Below the pieces are notes generated by a model. It was not told the DNA's origin and did no database searches. It saw only the letters and a list, made by a program, of their open reading frames with translations. Made by a program: the position numbers and the translations under genes. Positions 5,597-11,526 of a stretch of DNA of 11,526 bases are shown piece after piece. Position 1 is the first letter of the stretch. Each line of letters opens with the position of its first letter. Where the stretch lies: positions 1 to 11,526 of the forward strand of contig USML01000060.1 in NCBI GenBank assembly GCA_900555855.1. The letters are read 5' to 3'. The stretch comes from an uncultured Eubacteriales bacterium (GTDB lineage: Bacteria; Bacillota; Clostridia; Oscillospirales; Butyricicoccaceae).

Positions 5597-8317
5597 ATGG
5601 CAACCAGTCTGATGAAAAAGCTTTTCGGCGACACCTCCTCCCGGGAGATCAAGCGCATTTTGCCGCTGGTGGAAAAGATCGAGGCGCTGGAGCCGGAATA
5701 TGCCGCCCTGACAGACGCGCAGCTTCAGGCCAAGACCCCCTGGTTCCGGGAGCGGCTGGCAGGCGGCGAGACGCTGGACGAGCTGCTGCCCGAGGCCTTT
5801 GCCGCCATGCGGGAGGCCGACCGGCGGGTGCTGGGCGAGTTTCCCTTCCGGGTGCAGCTCATCGGCGGCATCATCCTCCATCAGGGCCGCATCGCCGAGA
5901 TGAAGACCGGCGAGGGCAAGACCCTGACCTCCACCCTGCCCGCCTATCTCAACGGGCTGACGGGCAAGGGCGTGCATATCGTCACCGTCAACGACTATCT
6001 GGCCAAATATCAGGGCGAGATGATGGGCAATGTTTACCGCTTCATGGGCCTTTCCTGCGGCATCATCATCCACGATCTGGATAAGGAGCAGCGCCGGGCG
6101 GCCTATGCCGCCGATGTGACCTACGGCACCAATAACGAGATGGGCTTCGACTACCTGCGGGACAATATGTGCATCTTCAAGCAGGACATGGTCCAGCGGC
6201 CCTTCCACTTCGCCGTGGTGGACGAGGTGGACTCCATCCTCATCGACGAGGCCCGGACGCCGCTGATCATCTCCGGCCAGGGCGACAAATCCACCGACCT
6301 TTACCGGCAGGCGGATCTCTTTGCCCGGACGCTGACGCCCCTGAAGCTGGTGGAGGTGGACGAAAAGGAGAGCCAGGAGGACATCCCTGCCGACTATATC
6401 GTGGACGAAAAGGCCAACACGGCCACCATCACCCCCCGGGGCGTTGCCAAGGCGGAGAAGTATTTCGGCTGCGGCAACCTTTCCGACCCGGAAAACGCCA
6501 CCCTGCTGCACCATATCAATCAGGCCATCAAGGCCCACGGCTGTATGAAGCGGGACACCGACTATGTAGTCCAGGACGGGCAGATCATCATCGTGGATGA
6601 GTTCACCGGCCGCCTGATGCTGGGCCGCCGCTATTCCGAGGGCCTGCATCAGGCCATCGAGGCCAAGGAGGGCGTGGAGGTCAAGCGGGAGAGCCGGACG
6701 CTGGCCACCATCACCTTCCAGAATTACTTCCGGATGTATCCCAAGCTCTCCGGCATGACCGGTACGGCGCTGACGGAGGAGGCGGAGTTCCGGGGGACCT
6801 ATGCGCTGGATGTGATCGAGATCCCCACCAACAAGCCCATGATCCGGAAGGACCATGAGGATCAGGTCTATCTCACGGAAAAGGGCAAGTATCAGGCCAT
6901 CCTCCGCAAGATCCGGGCCTGCCACGAAAAGGAGCAGCCGGTGCTGGTGGGCACGATCTCCATCGAAAAGAGCGAGCTGCTTTCCTCCCTGCTGAAGCGG
7001 GAGGGCATCCGGCATCAGGTGCTCAACGCCAAGCACCACGACAAGGAGGCCATGATCGTGGCCCAGGCGGGCCGGCCCGGCGCCATTACCATCGCCACCA
7101 ACATGGCGGGCCGCGGCACGGACATCATGCTGGGCGGCAACGCCTCCTATATGGCCAAGGACGAGCTGGCCAGAGCGGGCTATTCCGATGAGATCATCGC
7201 GGAGGCCGCCGGCTATGCCCAGACGGACGACGCCCAGATCCTGGAGGCCCGGACGCTGTTCCGCCAGAAGCTGGAGCAGTACAAGGAGAGCATCCGCGCC
7301 GACGCGGACCGGGTCCGGCAGGCGGGCGGGCTCTGCATCATCGGCACCGAGCGCCACGAGTCCCGCCGCATCGACAATCAGCTCCGGGGCCGGGCGGGCC
7401 GCCAGGGCGACCCGGGCGAAAGCACCTTCTTCCTTTCGTTGGAGGATGATCTGATGCGCCGCTTCGGCGGCAGCCGGGTGCAGTCCATCATCGCCACCCT
7501 GAAGGTCCCCGAGGACGAGCCCATCAACGCCCGCATCCTCTCCAACGCCATCGAGAGCGCCCAGACCCGGGTGGAGGGCATCCATTATCAGTCCCGAAAG
7601 TCCGTTTTGGAATATGACGATGTAATGAACCATCAGCGGGAGCTGATCTATGGCCAGCGGATGCAGGTGCTGGACGGCATGGATGTGCAGGAGCAGGTCC
7701 GGGGCATGGTCCGCTTCGAGATCGAGCAGGAGGTCCATTCCGCCGCGGCCGGCCACAAGACGCTGGAAAAGCTGGCGGCCAGCCAGATCGCCGCCCATTA
7801 TACCCGCTTGTTCATCGCACCGGAGGAGACCACCTCGCTGGCCGTCCGGCTGGAGGGTATGACGCCGGAGGAGGCCATCGCCTGGCTGCAGGAGCGGGCC
7901 AATAAGGTCTATAACGCCAAGGAGCAGGCGCTGGGCGCGGAGATCATGCGGGAGCTGGAGCGGGTCGTCCTGCTGCGCACCGTGGACGAAAAGTGGATCG
8001 ACCACATCGACGCCATGAGCGAAATGCGCCGGGGCATCGGCCTGAATGCCTACGCCCAGGTGAACCCGCTGGATCAGTATAAAAAGATCGGCTTTGAGAT
8101 GTTCGAGGGCATGGTAGACGATATCAAAGCCACCGTGGCCTCCCGGATCTTCCTGGCCCAGGTGAATATGAAGCGGGAGCAGGTGGCCAAGGAGACGGGC
8201 ACCTCCGGCGACGGCACGCTCCAGCGCCGCCCCGTCCGCAAGGGCGTCAAGGTGGGCCGCAACGATCCCTGCCCCTGCGGCAGCGGCAAGAAATATAAGC
8301 ATTGCTGCGGGAAATAA
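5597..8317 (+). CDS. secA: Preprotein translocase ATPase SecA
   Basis: SecA is the ATPase motor that pushes unfolded preproteins through the SecYEG channel. It works at the inner face of the membrane. The 906-aa protein is complete. MKTGEGKT (102-109) is Walker A and DEVD (209-212) is Walker B in the first nucleotide-binding domain, followed by TPLIISG. NMAGRGTDIMLGGN (502-515) and GTERHESRRIDNQLRGRAGR (583-602) belong to the second. The extra length over the roughly 840-aa Bacillus protein lies partly in a helical insert of about 65 residues between these two motifs, common in Clostridia. The C-terminus is a SEC-C zinc-binding tail with C892, C894, C903 and C904, which in the family binds SecB or ribosomes. 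ATG 5597 has the ribosome binding site AAAGGAA at 5582-5588. The gene is monocistronic, with its own promoter and terminator. No prfB follows it. Confidence 0.98.
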   Translation: MATSLMKKLFGDTSSREIKRILPLVEKIEALEPEYAALTDAQLQAKTPWFRERLAGGETLDELLPEAFAAMREADRRVLGEFPFRVQLIGGIILHQGRIAEMKTGEGKTLTSTLPAYLNGLTGKGVHIVTVNDYLAKYQGEMMGNVYRFMGLSCGIIIHDLDKEQRRAAYAADVTYGTNNEMGFDYLRDNMCIFKQDMVQRPFHFAVVDEVDSILIDEARTPLIISGQGDKSTDLYRQADLFARTLTPLKLVEVDEKESQEDIPADYIVDEKANTATITPRGVAKAEKYFGCGNLSDPENATLLHHINQAIKAHGCMKRDTDYVVQDGQIIIVDEFTGRLMLGRRYSEGLHQAIEAKEGVEVKRESRTLATITFQNYFRMYPKLSGMTGTALTEEAEFRGTYALDVIEIPTNKPMIRKDHEDQVYLTEKGKYQAILRKIRACHEKEQPVLVGTISIEKSELLSSLLKREGIRHQVLNAKHHDKEAMIVAQAGRPGAITIATNMAGRGTDIMLGGNASYMAKDELARAGYSDEIIAEAAGYAQTDDAQILEARTLFRQKLEQYKESIRADADRVRQAGGLCIIGTERHESRRIDNQLRGRAGRQGDPGESTFFLSLEDDLMRRFGGSRVQSIIATLKVPEDEPINARILSNAIESAQTRVEGIHYQSRKSVLEYDDVMNHQRELIYGQRMQVLDGMDVQEQVRGMVRFEIEQEVHSAAAGHKTLEKLAASQIAAHYTRLFIAPEETTSLAVRLEGMTPEEAIAWLQERANKVYNAKEQALGAEIMRELERVVLLRTVDEKWIDHIDAMSEMRRGIGLNAYAQVNPLDQYKKIGFEMFEGMVDDIKATVASRIFLAQVNMKREQVAKETGTSGDGTLQRRPVRKGVKVGRNDPCPCGSGKKYKHCCGK

Positions 8318-8333
8318 GAGGAAGCAAAGCAAA

Positions 8334-8366
8334 CGCCCGGCCAAGTGGCCGGGCGCTTTTATGTTT
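8334..8366 (+). terminator. Intrinsic terminator of secA
   Basis: A 9-bp GC stem CGCCCGGCC/GGCCGGGCG (8334-8342 with 8347-8355) has an AAGT loop and is followed by CTTTTATGTTTTT. It begins 16 nt after the secA stop. A textbook rho-independent terminator. Confidence 0.93.
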
Positions 8367-8369
8367 TTC

Positions 8370-8440
8370 GTCCCCCGCAGGGCTTGGCTCCCCTGTGTAA
8401 GGGGAGCTGGCAAACCCGAAGGGTTTGACTGAGGGGTTGT
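8370..8440. repeat. Palindromic dispersed repeat, copy A (left arm of a head-to-head pair)
   Basis: GTCCCCCGCAGGGCTTGG leads into the core CTCCCCTGTGTAAGGGGAG (8388-8406), the reverse complement of the core in copies 1 and B. Then come CTGGC, a small hairpin AAACCC-GAA-GGGTTT, and an ending GGGGTTGT (8433-8440). The left flank matches, inverted, the right flank of copy 2 at 98-112. It starts right after the secA terminator. Confidence 0.8.
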
Positions 8441-8449
8441 GGGTATCGT

Positions 8450-8499
8450 GTAGGAACGGGATTACGGTTACAGGATGCCTTCTCCTGCACCCGACCTAC
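8450..8499. repeat. Central hairpin between repeat copies A and B
   Basis: GTAGG (8450-8454) pairs with CCTAC (8495-8499) and CGGG (8457-8460) with CCCG (8490-8493). An inner CAGGA/TCCTG stem (8471-8475 with 8483-8487) has a 7-nt loop. The segment is flanked by GGGGTTGT and its exact inverse ACAACCCC. It has no credible reading frame. It looks like part of the repeat element, not a gene. Confidence 0.6.
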
Positions 8500-8552
8500 A
8501 ACCCCTCCGCTTCGCATCCGCTCAGCACCTCCCCTTACACAGGGGAGGCAAG
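8498..8552. repeat. Palindromic dispersed repeat, copy B (right arm of a head-to-head pair)
   Basis: This copy begins with ACAACCCC, has a variable segment containing CGCTTCGCATCCGCTCAG, and then the core CTCCCCTTACACAGGGGAG (8529-8547) and GCAAG. Reverse-complemented, it matches copy A at both ends and in the core; only the middle variable hairpin differs. Confidence 0.8.
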
Positions 8553-8569
8553 GGTGGTGGGAGGTTGCT

Positions 8570-8611
8570 CGCTCTGCCCCCTTACACAGGGAAGACAAGG
8601 GGCTGAGAGCG
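8570..8611. repeat. Diverged repeat copy C, folded as a hairpin beyond the citC stop
   Basis: The core is degraded (CCCCCTTACACAGGGAAG) but the segment forms a two-part stem. CGCTCT (8570-8575) pairs with AGAGCG (8606-8611), and CCCCTT (8578-8583) pairs with AAGGGG (8597-8602). It lies 12 nt beyond the citC stop on the minus strand but has no T-run after it, so a terminator role is doubtful. No better terminator for citC is visible. Confidence 0.55.
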
Positions 8612-8623
8612 GGCCTTTCCCGA

Positions 8624-9613
8624 TCATTTCTGCGGGAAATGCGACTGCAGATAAGCAAAGGTCGTGGCGGGGACCAGAGCGCGGGTCTCCTCCACCCGGC
8701 CCTCCGCCAGCAGCGCCCGGACCCGGGAAGCGGAGATGGGCGCGCCGTCCTGCTCCTTCCGGGGGATCAGCGTCACCTCTACGCCCCGGCCGGGCAAAAA
8801 GGCCATCAGCTGCCGGTTATAGGCGTCGGTGACGGGGGAAAGCGGCTCTGTCCCCACGAACCGCCGGGTGATGTGCAGGGCGGGGGCAAAGCAGGAGGAA
8901 AAGATCTCCAGATCCAGTCCGCAGCGGATCTCCGGGATGCGATCCTTGTCCTTGATGAAATAGGTGGGGAAGGTGGCGGCGGAGATCAGATAATCCCCGG
9001 TGGGATGGACGAGAACATTGGGCAGATCCGCCGTCCCCGCCTTTGCCAGCGCCAGCCGCGTTTCCGCCGGAAACAGGCTCCTGTCCTCCGAAAGGATGAA
9101 AAGATGCAGCAGCCCGCACTGGCGCGCCGCCTGCTCGATGAGATAGCGGTGGCCCAGGGTGAAGGGGTTGCAGTTGGCCACGATGGCGCCCACCGTGCCG
9201 GTGCAGGCCGGCGCCTTGAGCGACGCCACGAATTGCTTGCAGCCGTCCTTGATGTTTTCCATGAGCAGGGTGTCGGCCGTCTCCGCCACGGGGTAAAAGC
9301 TCAGCTCCTGAAACATCCGCCGGTTTTTCGGCTTGGTATAGAGAAACAGATGCCGCAGGCCCCGGCGGAAGGCCTCCTGCCGCAGCTGGGTCAGAATGGT
9401 GGCCGTCAGCCCCTCCCCCTGATGCTCGTCGGCCACGGCGATGCATTTGCAGATGGCTCCGTCCAGCGAGCCGGAGGCGATGATCTCGTCGTTTTCCAGC
9501 AGATTGACGGTAAATTGGATGCTCTCGTCATAATCCAGCCCCTCCCGGGCCAGAAAGCGCCGGGTCTCCTCCCGCCGCCAGGGGCGCAGCGGCGCACCGT
9601 ATTCCAGTTCCAT
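8624..9613 (-). CDS. citC: [Citrate (pro-3S)-lyase] ligase
   Basis: CitC uses ATP and acetate to acetylate the prosthetic-group thiol of the citrate lyase acyl carrier protein, switching that enzyme on in fermentative citrate use. The 329-aa protein has the family's two-part build. The first part is an N-terminal GNAT-like domain (about 1-125) with the acetyl-CoA loop-like QGEGLT (65-70). The second is a nucleotidyltransferase domain starting at VGAIVANCNPFTLGHRYLIE (141-160), where TLGH (152-155) is the CitC version of the HxGH signature, with ISASRVR (293-299) near the end. ATG 9613 has a strong GAGGAGGAG ribosome binding site that overlaps the tatD stop codon, so translation is probably coupled to tatD. 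No citD, citE, citF, citX or citG lies in the window. It could act on a citrate lyase encoded elsewhere or on another acyl carrier. Confidence 0.85.
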   Translation of the reverse strand: MELEYGAPLRPWRREETRRFLAREGLDYDESIQFTVNLLENDEIIASGSLDGAICKCIAVADEHQGEGLTATILTQLRQEAFRRGLRHLFLYTKPKNRRMFQELSFYPVAETADTLLMENIKDGCKQFVASLKAPACTGTVGAIVANCNPFTLGHRYLIEQAARQCGLLHLFILSEDRSLFPAETRLALAKAGTADLPNVLVHPTGDYLISAATFPTYFIKDKDRIPEIRCGLDLEIFSSCFAPALHITRRFVGTEPLSPVTDAYNRQLMAFLPGRGVEVTLIPRKEQDGAPISASRVRALLAEGRVEETRALVPATTFAYLQSHFPQK

Positions 9614-9616
9614 AGG

Positions 9617-9625
9617 CTCCTCCTC
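9617..9625 (-). promoter_or_regulatory. citC ribosome binding site overlapping the tatD stop
   Basis: On the minus strand, GAGGAGGAG begins within the TGA stop codon of tatD (9626-9624) and ends 3 nt before ATG 9613. Several registers of GGAGG are possible, including one at normal spacing. The arrangement supports coupled translation of tatD and citC. Confidence 0.75.
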
Positions 9626-10391
9626 ACTTCAGGCCAAACAGCCGCTTTCCGTTTTCCAGACAAAGGGCGGCCAGCGCCTCCGGCTCCATATCCAGCACCT
9701 CCGCCAGCCTTTGGGCGATATAGGGCAGGCTGCGGGAATCGTTGCGCCGGCCCCGCAGAGGGACGGGGGAGAGATAGGGCGAATCCGTCTCCAGCAGCAG
9801 CCGGTCCCGGGGGACGGCAGCCGCCGCCTCCAGGCTTTTCCGGGCGTTTTTATAGGTCACAGGGCCGTCAAAGCCAAAATACCAGCCCCTTTCGGCCAGC
9901 GCCCGGGCCATTTCCGGGCTGCCGCTGAAGCAGTGCAGAACGCCCCGCGCCTGGGGAAACTCCTCCAGAATATCCAGCGTGTCGCCGTGGGCCTCCCGGT
10001 CGTGGACGATCACCGGCAGGTCAAGCTCCCGGGCCAGCGCCAGCTGGGCGCGAAAGGCCTGCCGCTGGATCTCCCGGGGCGGATTCTGCTCCCAGTAATA
10101 ATCCAGCCCGATCTCGCCGATGGCGATGACCTTCGGCCTTTCCGCCAGCTGCCGCAGGGCGGAAAGGGCGGCCTCCCCGAAGCCCGCGCAGTGCTCCGGA
10201 TGGACGCCCACGGCGGCGTAAACATGGGGATAGGTCTCCGCCAGCGCCGCCGCCCTTTGGGAGGAGGGCAGGTCGCAGCCCGGATCCAGCACCAGCGAGA
10301 CCCCGGCCTCCGGCAGCGCGGAAAGCACGGCGTCCCGGTCGGCGTCGAAGGCCTCGTCGTCGTAATGGGCGTGGGTATCAAAAAGCTCCAT
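9624..10391 (-). CDS. tatD: TatD-family metal-dependent DNase
   Basis: TatD-family proteins are cytoplasmic TIM-barrel metallohydrolases with DNase/3'-5' exonuclease activity, linked to DNA repair and quality control. The 255-aa protein is full length. All expected metal ligands are present: H7 and H9 in FDTHAH, E93 in GEIGLDYYW, H130 in VIVHDREA, H153 in LHCFSG and D203 in LLLETDSPYL. GVHPE (62-66) and the ending ENGKRLFGL are also typical. ATG 10391 has AGGAGG (10402-10397) with a short 5-nt spacer. It follows metG, a common order in Firmicutes, but an intrinsic terminator lies in the 75-nt gap; citC follows after 10 nt. The symbol is the family name; yabD/ycfH would be equivalent orthologue names. 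Confidence 0.94.
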   Translation of the reverse strand: MELFDTHAHYDDEAFDADRDAVLSALPEAGVSLVLDPGCDLPSSQRAAALAETYPHVYAAVGVHPEHCAGFGEAALSALRQLAERPKVIAIGEIGLDYYWEQNPPREIQRQAFRAQLALARELDLPVIVHDREAHGDTLDILEEFPQARGVLHCFSGSPEMARALAERGWYFGFDGPVTYKNARKSLEAAAAVPRDRLLLETDSPYLSPVPLRGRRNDSRSLPYIAQRLAEVLDMEPEALAALCLENGKRLFGLK

Positions 10392-10412
10392 GAGATCCTC
10401 CTGATGATTTTG

Positions 10413-10437
10413 AAAAAGGGCCGGTCTTGCCGGCCCT
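10413..10437 (-). terminator. Intrinsic terminator between metG and tatD
   Basis: On the minus strand AGGGCCGG (10437-10430), loop CAAGA and CCGGCCCT (10424-10417) are followed by TTTT (10416-10413). The perfect 8-bp stem plus U-tract is canonical. It lies 29 nt beyond the metG stop and only about 10 nt before the tatD ribosome binding site. Transcription of tatD must therefore read through it or start almost inside it. Confidence 0.9.
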
Positions 10438-10466
10438 GAGGGGGGACATTTAAGAAAACGCAGGCT

Positions 10467-11526
10467 TCAGCACATTTTTGCGCCGGCGGGGATGGCGTCG
10501 TCCAGCATGACCAGCTGGAGCTTTTCCTCGCCCTGCTCCTTGTGGACAGCGGAGATCAGCATGCCGCAGCTCTCCTGCCCCATCATCTTCCGGGGCGGCA
10601 GGTTGACGATGGCCAGCAGCGTCTTGCCCAAAAGCTGCTCCGGCTCGTAAAACTTATGGATGCCGGAGAGGATCTGCCGGTCGGTGCCGGTGCCGTCGTC
10701 CAGAATAAACTTCAGCAGCTTGTCGGATTTCTTCACGGCGGAGCATTCCTTCACCTTGACGGCCCGGAAATCGCTTTTGCAGAAGGTGTCGAAGTCCACG
10801 GTCTCCTCCAGCTGCGGCTCCAGCTCCAGCGGCGGCAGCGCGGCCTTTTTCGCTTCCTCGGCCAGCTGCTCCAGCTCGGCCAGGGCCTGCTCCGCGTCGA
10901 TGCGGGGGAAGAGATTATCGCCCTTGACGGTGGGCCGGGTCTCGCTCCGGCGTCCCCACTGGGCCGCGCTCTCCCAGCTGCGGCAGCAGGGGCAGGCGCC
11001 GATCTGCGCAAAGAGCTTGTCCATGCTCTCGGGCATGAAGGGCGTCAGCAGAATGCCGCAGATCCGGGTGACCTCCAGCAGGTTGTAAAGCACATGGGCC
11101 AGCCGGGGGCCGTTTTTGTCCATATCCTTGGCCAGCGCCCAGGGGGCGTTTTCATCAATATACTTATTGGCCCGGTCGATGACCTGGAAGACCTCGTCCA
11201 GCGCCTTGTGGGGGGCGAAGGCATCCATCTGGGCCTGATAGCGATCCCGCAGGGCGCAGGCGGCGGCCTTCAGCTGGGCGTCGAAGGGCTGCTCGTCCAC
11301 GGGCCGGCTGCAGCCCTCCGGCAGCGCGCCGCCGAAATATTTGCCCACCATGGCGGTGGTGCGGCTCACCAGATTGCCCAGAACATTGGCCAGATCCACA
11401 TTGATGGTGTTGATCAGGGCCTCGTTGGAGAAGTTGCCGTCGGAGCCGAAGGGGAAGGTGCGCAGCAGGAAGAAGCGCAGGGCGTCCACGCCGAACATCT
11501 CCGCCAGCACATAGGGATCCACCACA
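10467..11526 (-). CDS. metG: Methionyl-tRNA synthetase, C-terminal part (5' end outside window)
   Basis: MetRS charges tRNA-Met with methionine using ATP. About 353 C-terminal residues are present; the catalytic N-terminal half lies beyond the window edge. The frame enters at VVDPYVLAEMFGVDALRFFLLR, which directly follows the KMSKSKGN signature in the family, so the GTG at 11525 is an internal Val codon, not a start. Next come the anticodon-binding helical bundle (NVDLANVLGNLVSRTTAMV ... ANKYIDENAPWALAKD) and a linker with LFPRID. The C-terminal tRNA-binding OB domain follows (VDFDTFCKSDFRAVKV ... KFILDDGTG ... IVNLPPRKMMGQESCGMLISA), the EMAPII-like dimerising extension of long bacterial MetRS. 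It ends in an intrinsic terminator and is followed by tatD. Confidence 0.96.
   Translation of the reverse strand, partial: VVDPYVLAEMFGVDALRFFLLRTFPFGSDGNFSNEALINTINVDLANVLGNLVSRTTAMVGKYFGGALPEGCSRPVDEQPFDAQLKAAACALRDRYQAQMDAFAPHKALDEVFQVIDRANKYIDENAPWALAKDMDKNGPRLAHVLYNLLEVTRICGILLTPFMPESMDKLFAQIGACPCCRSWESAAQWGRRSETRPTVKGDNLFPRIDAEQALAELEQLAEEAKKAALPPLELEPQLEETVDFDTFCKSDFRAVKVKECSAVKKSDKLLKFILDDGTGTDRQILSGIHKFYEPEQLLGKTLLAIVNLPPRKMMGQESCGMLISAVHKEQGEEKLQLVMLDDAIPAGAKMC

Noticed and set aside
5468..8413. 981-codon open frame antisense to secA
   Set aside because: It is a shadow of secA in GC-rich DNA: low-complexity Leu/Gly/His/Asp-rich translation, no ribosome binding site, no family resemblance. 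The sense frame is unmistakable SecA.
8359..8832. Small frames in the secA-citC intergenic region (8359-8658 minus, 8425-8832 plus)
   Set aside because: They translate the palindromic repeats and run into citC. There is no ribosome binding site and no protein-like composition.
8639..10439. Plus-strand frames of 429 and 242 codons opposite citC and tatD
   Set aside because: The complete CitC and TatD motif sets lie on the other strand. The antisense translations show no domain and no ribosome binding site.

Overview
The window looks like a chromosomal segment of a GC-rich Clostridia member, most likely in or near the Oscillospiraceae/Ruminococcaceae. The support is strong AAGGAGG-type ribosome binding sites, Firmicutes-style SecA and YcxB-like proteins, an S-layer-homology exported protein with a typical signal peptide, and a dispersed GC-rich palindromic repeat of a kind I associate with gut Oscillospiraceae. 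The family placement rests on recognition, not on a search.

Layout: (1) Positions 1-105 hold two tandem copies of the palindromic repeat. (2) Positions 273-2588 (+) encode a 771-aa secreted protein with Cys-rich zinc-ribbon-like segments and SLH motifs, ending at a strong hairpin terminator shared with the convergent gene. (3) Positions 2658-5439 (-) hold three genes transcribed in the order YcxB-like membrane protein, TRM11-like RNA methyltransferase, M20 amidohydrolase. The first two are 3 nt apart and led by a good sigma-A promoter; the third has its own AT-rich leader and may have its own promoter. (4) Positions 5597-8317 (+) encode complete SecA, divergent from the YcxB-like gene and closed by a classic terminator. 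(5) Positions 8370-8611 contain no gene but carry three more copies of the palindromic repeat, two of them head-to-head around a central hairpin. (6) Positions 8624-11526 (-) hold the 3' half of metG (cut by the window edge), then tatD, then citC. An intrinsic terminator lies between metG and tatD, and tatD and citC are only 10 nt apart.

The genes are mostly core functions: protein export, methionyl-tRNA charging, RNA modification, a TatD nuclease and amide hydrolysis. The S-layer protein would be a SecA client. I see no phage, IS transposase, CRISPR array, tRNA/rRNA gene or defence system, and no convincing new multi-gene system. The points most worth checking are the composite inverted-repeat element at 8370-8552, the terminator placed directly in front of tatD-citC, and citC without its citrate lyase subunits nearby. 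Many long ORFs on the opposite strands are shadows of real genes in GC-rich DNA.
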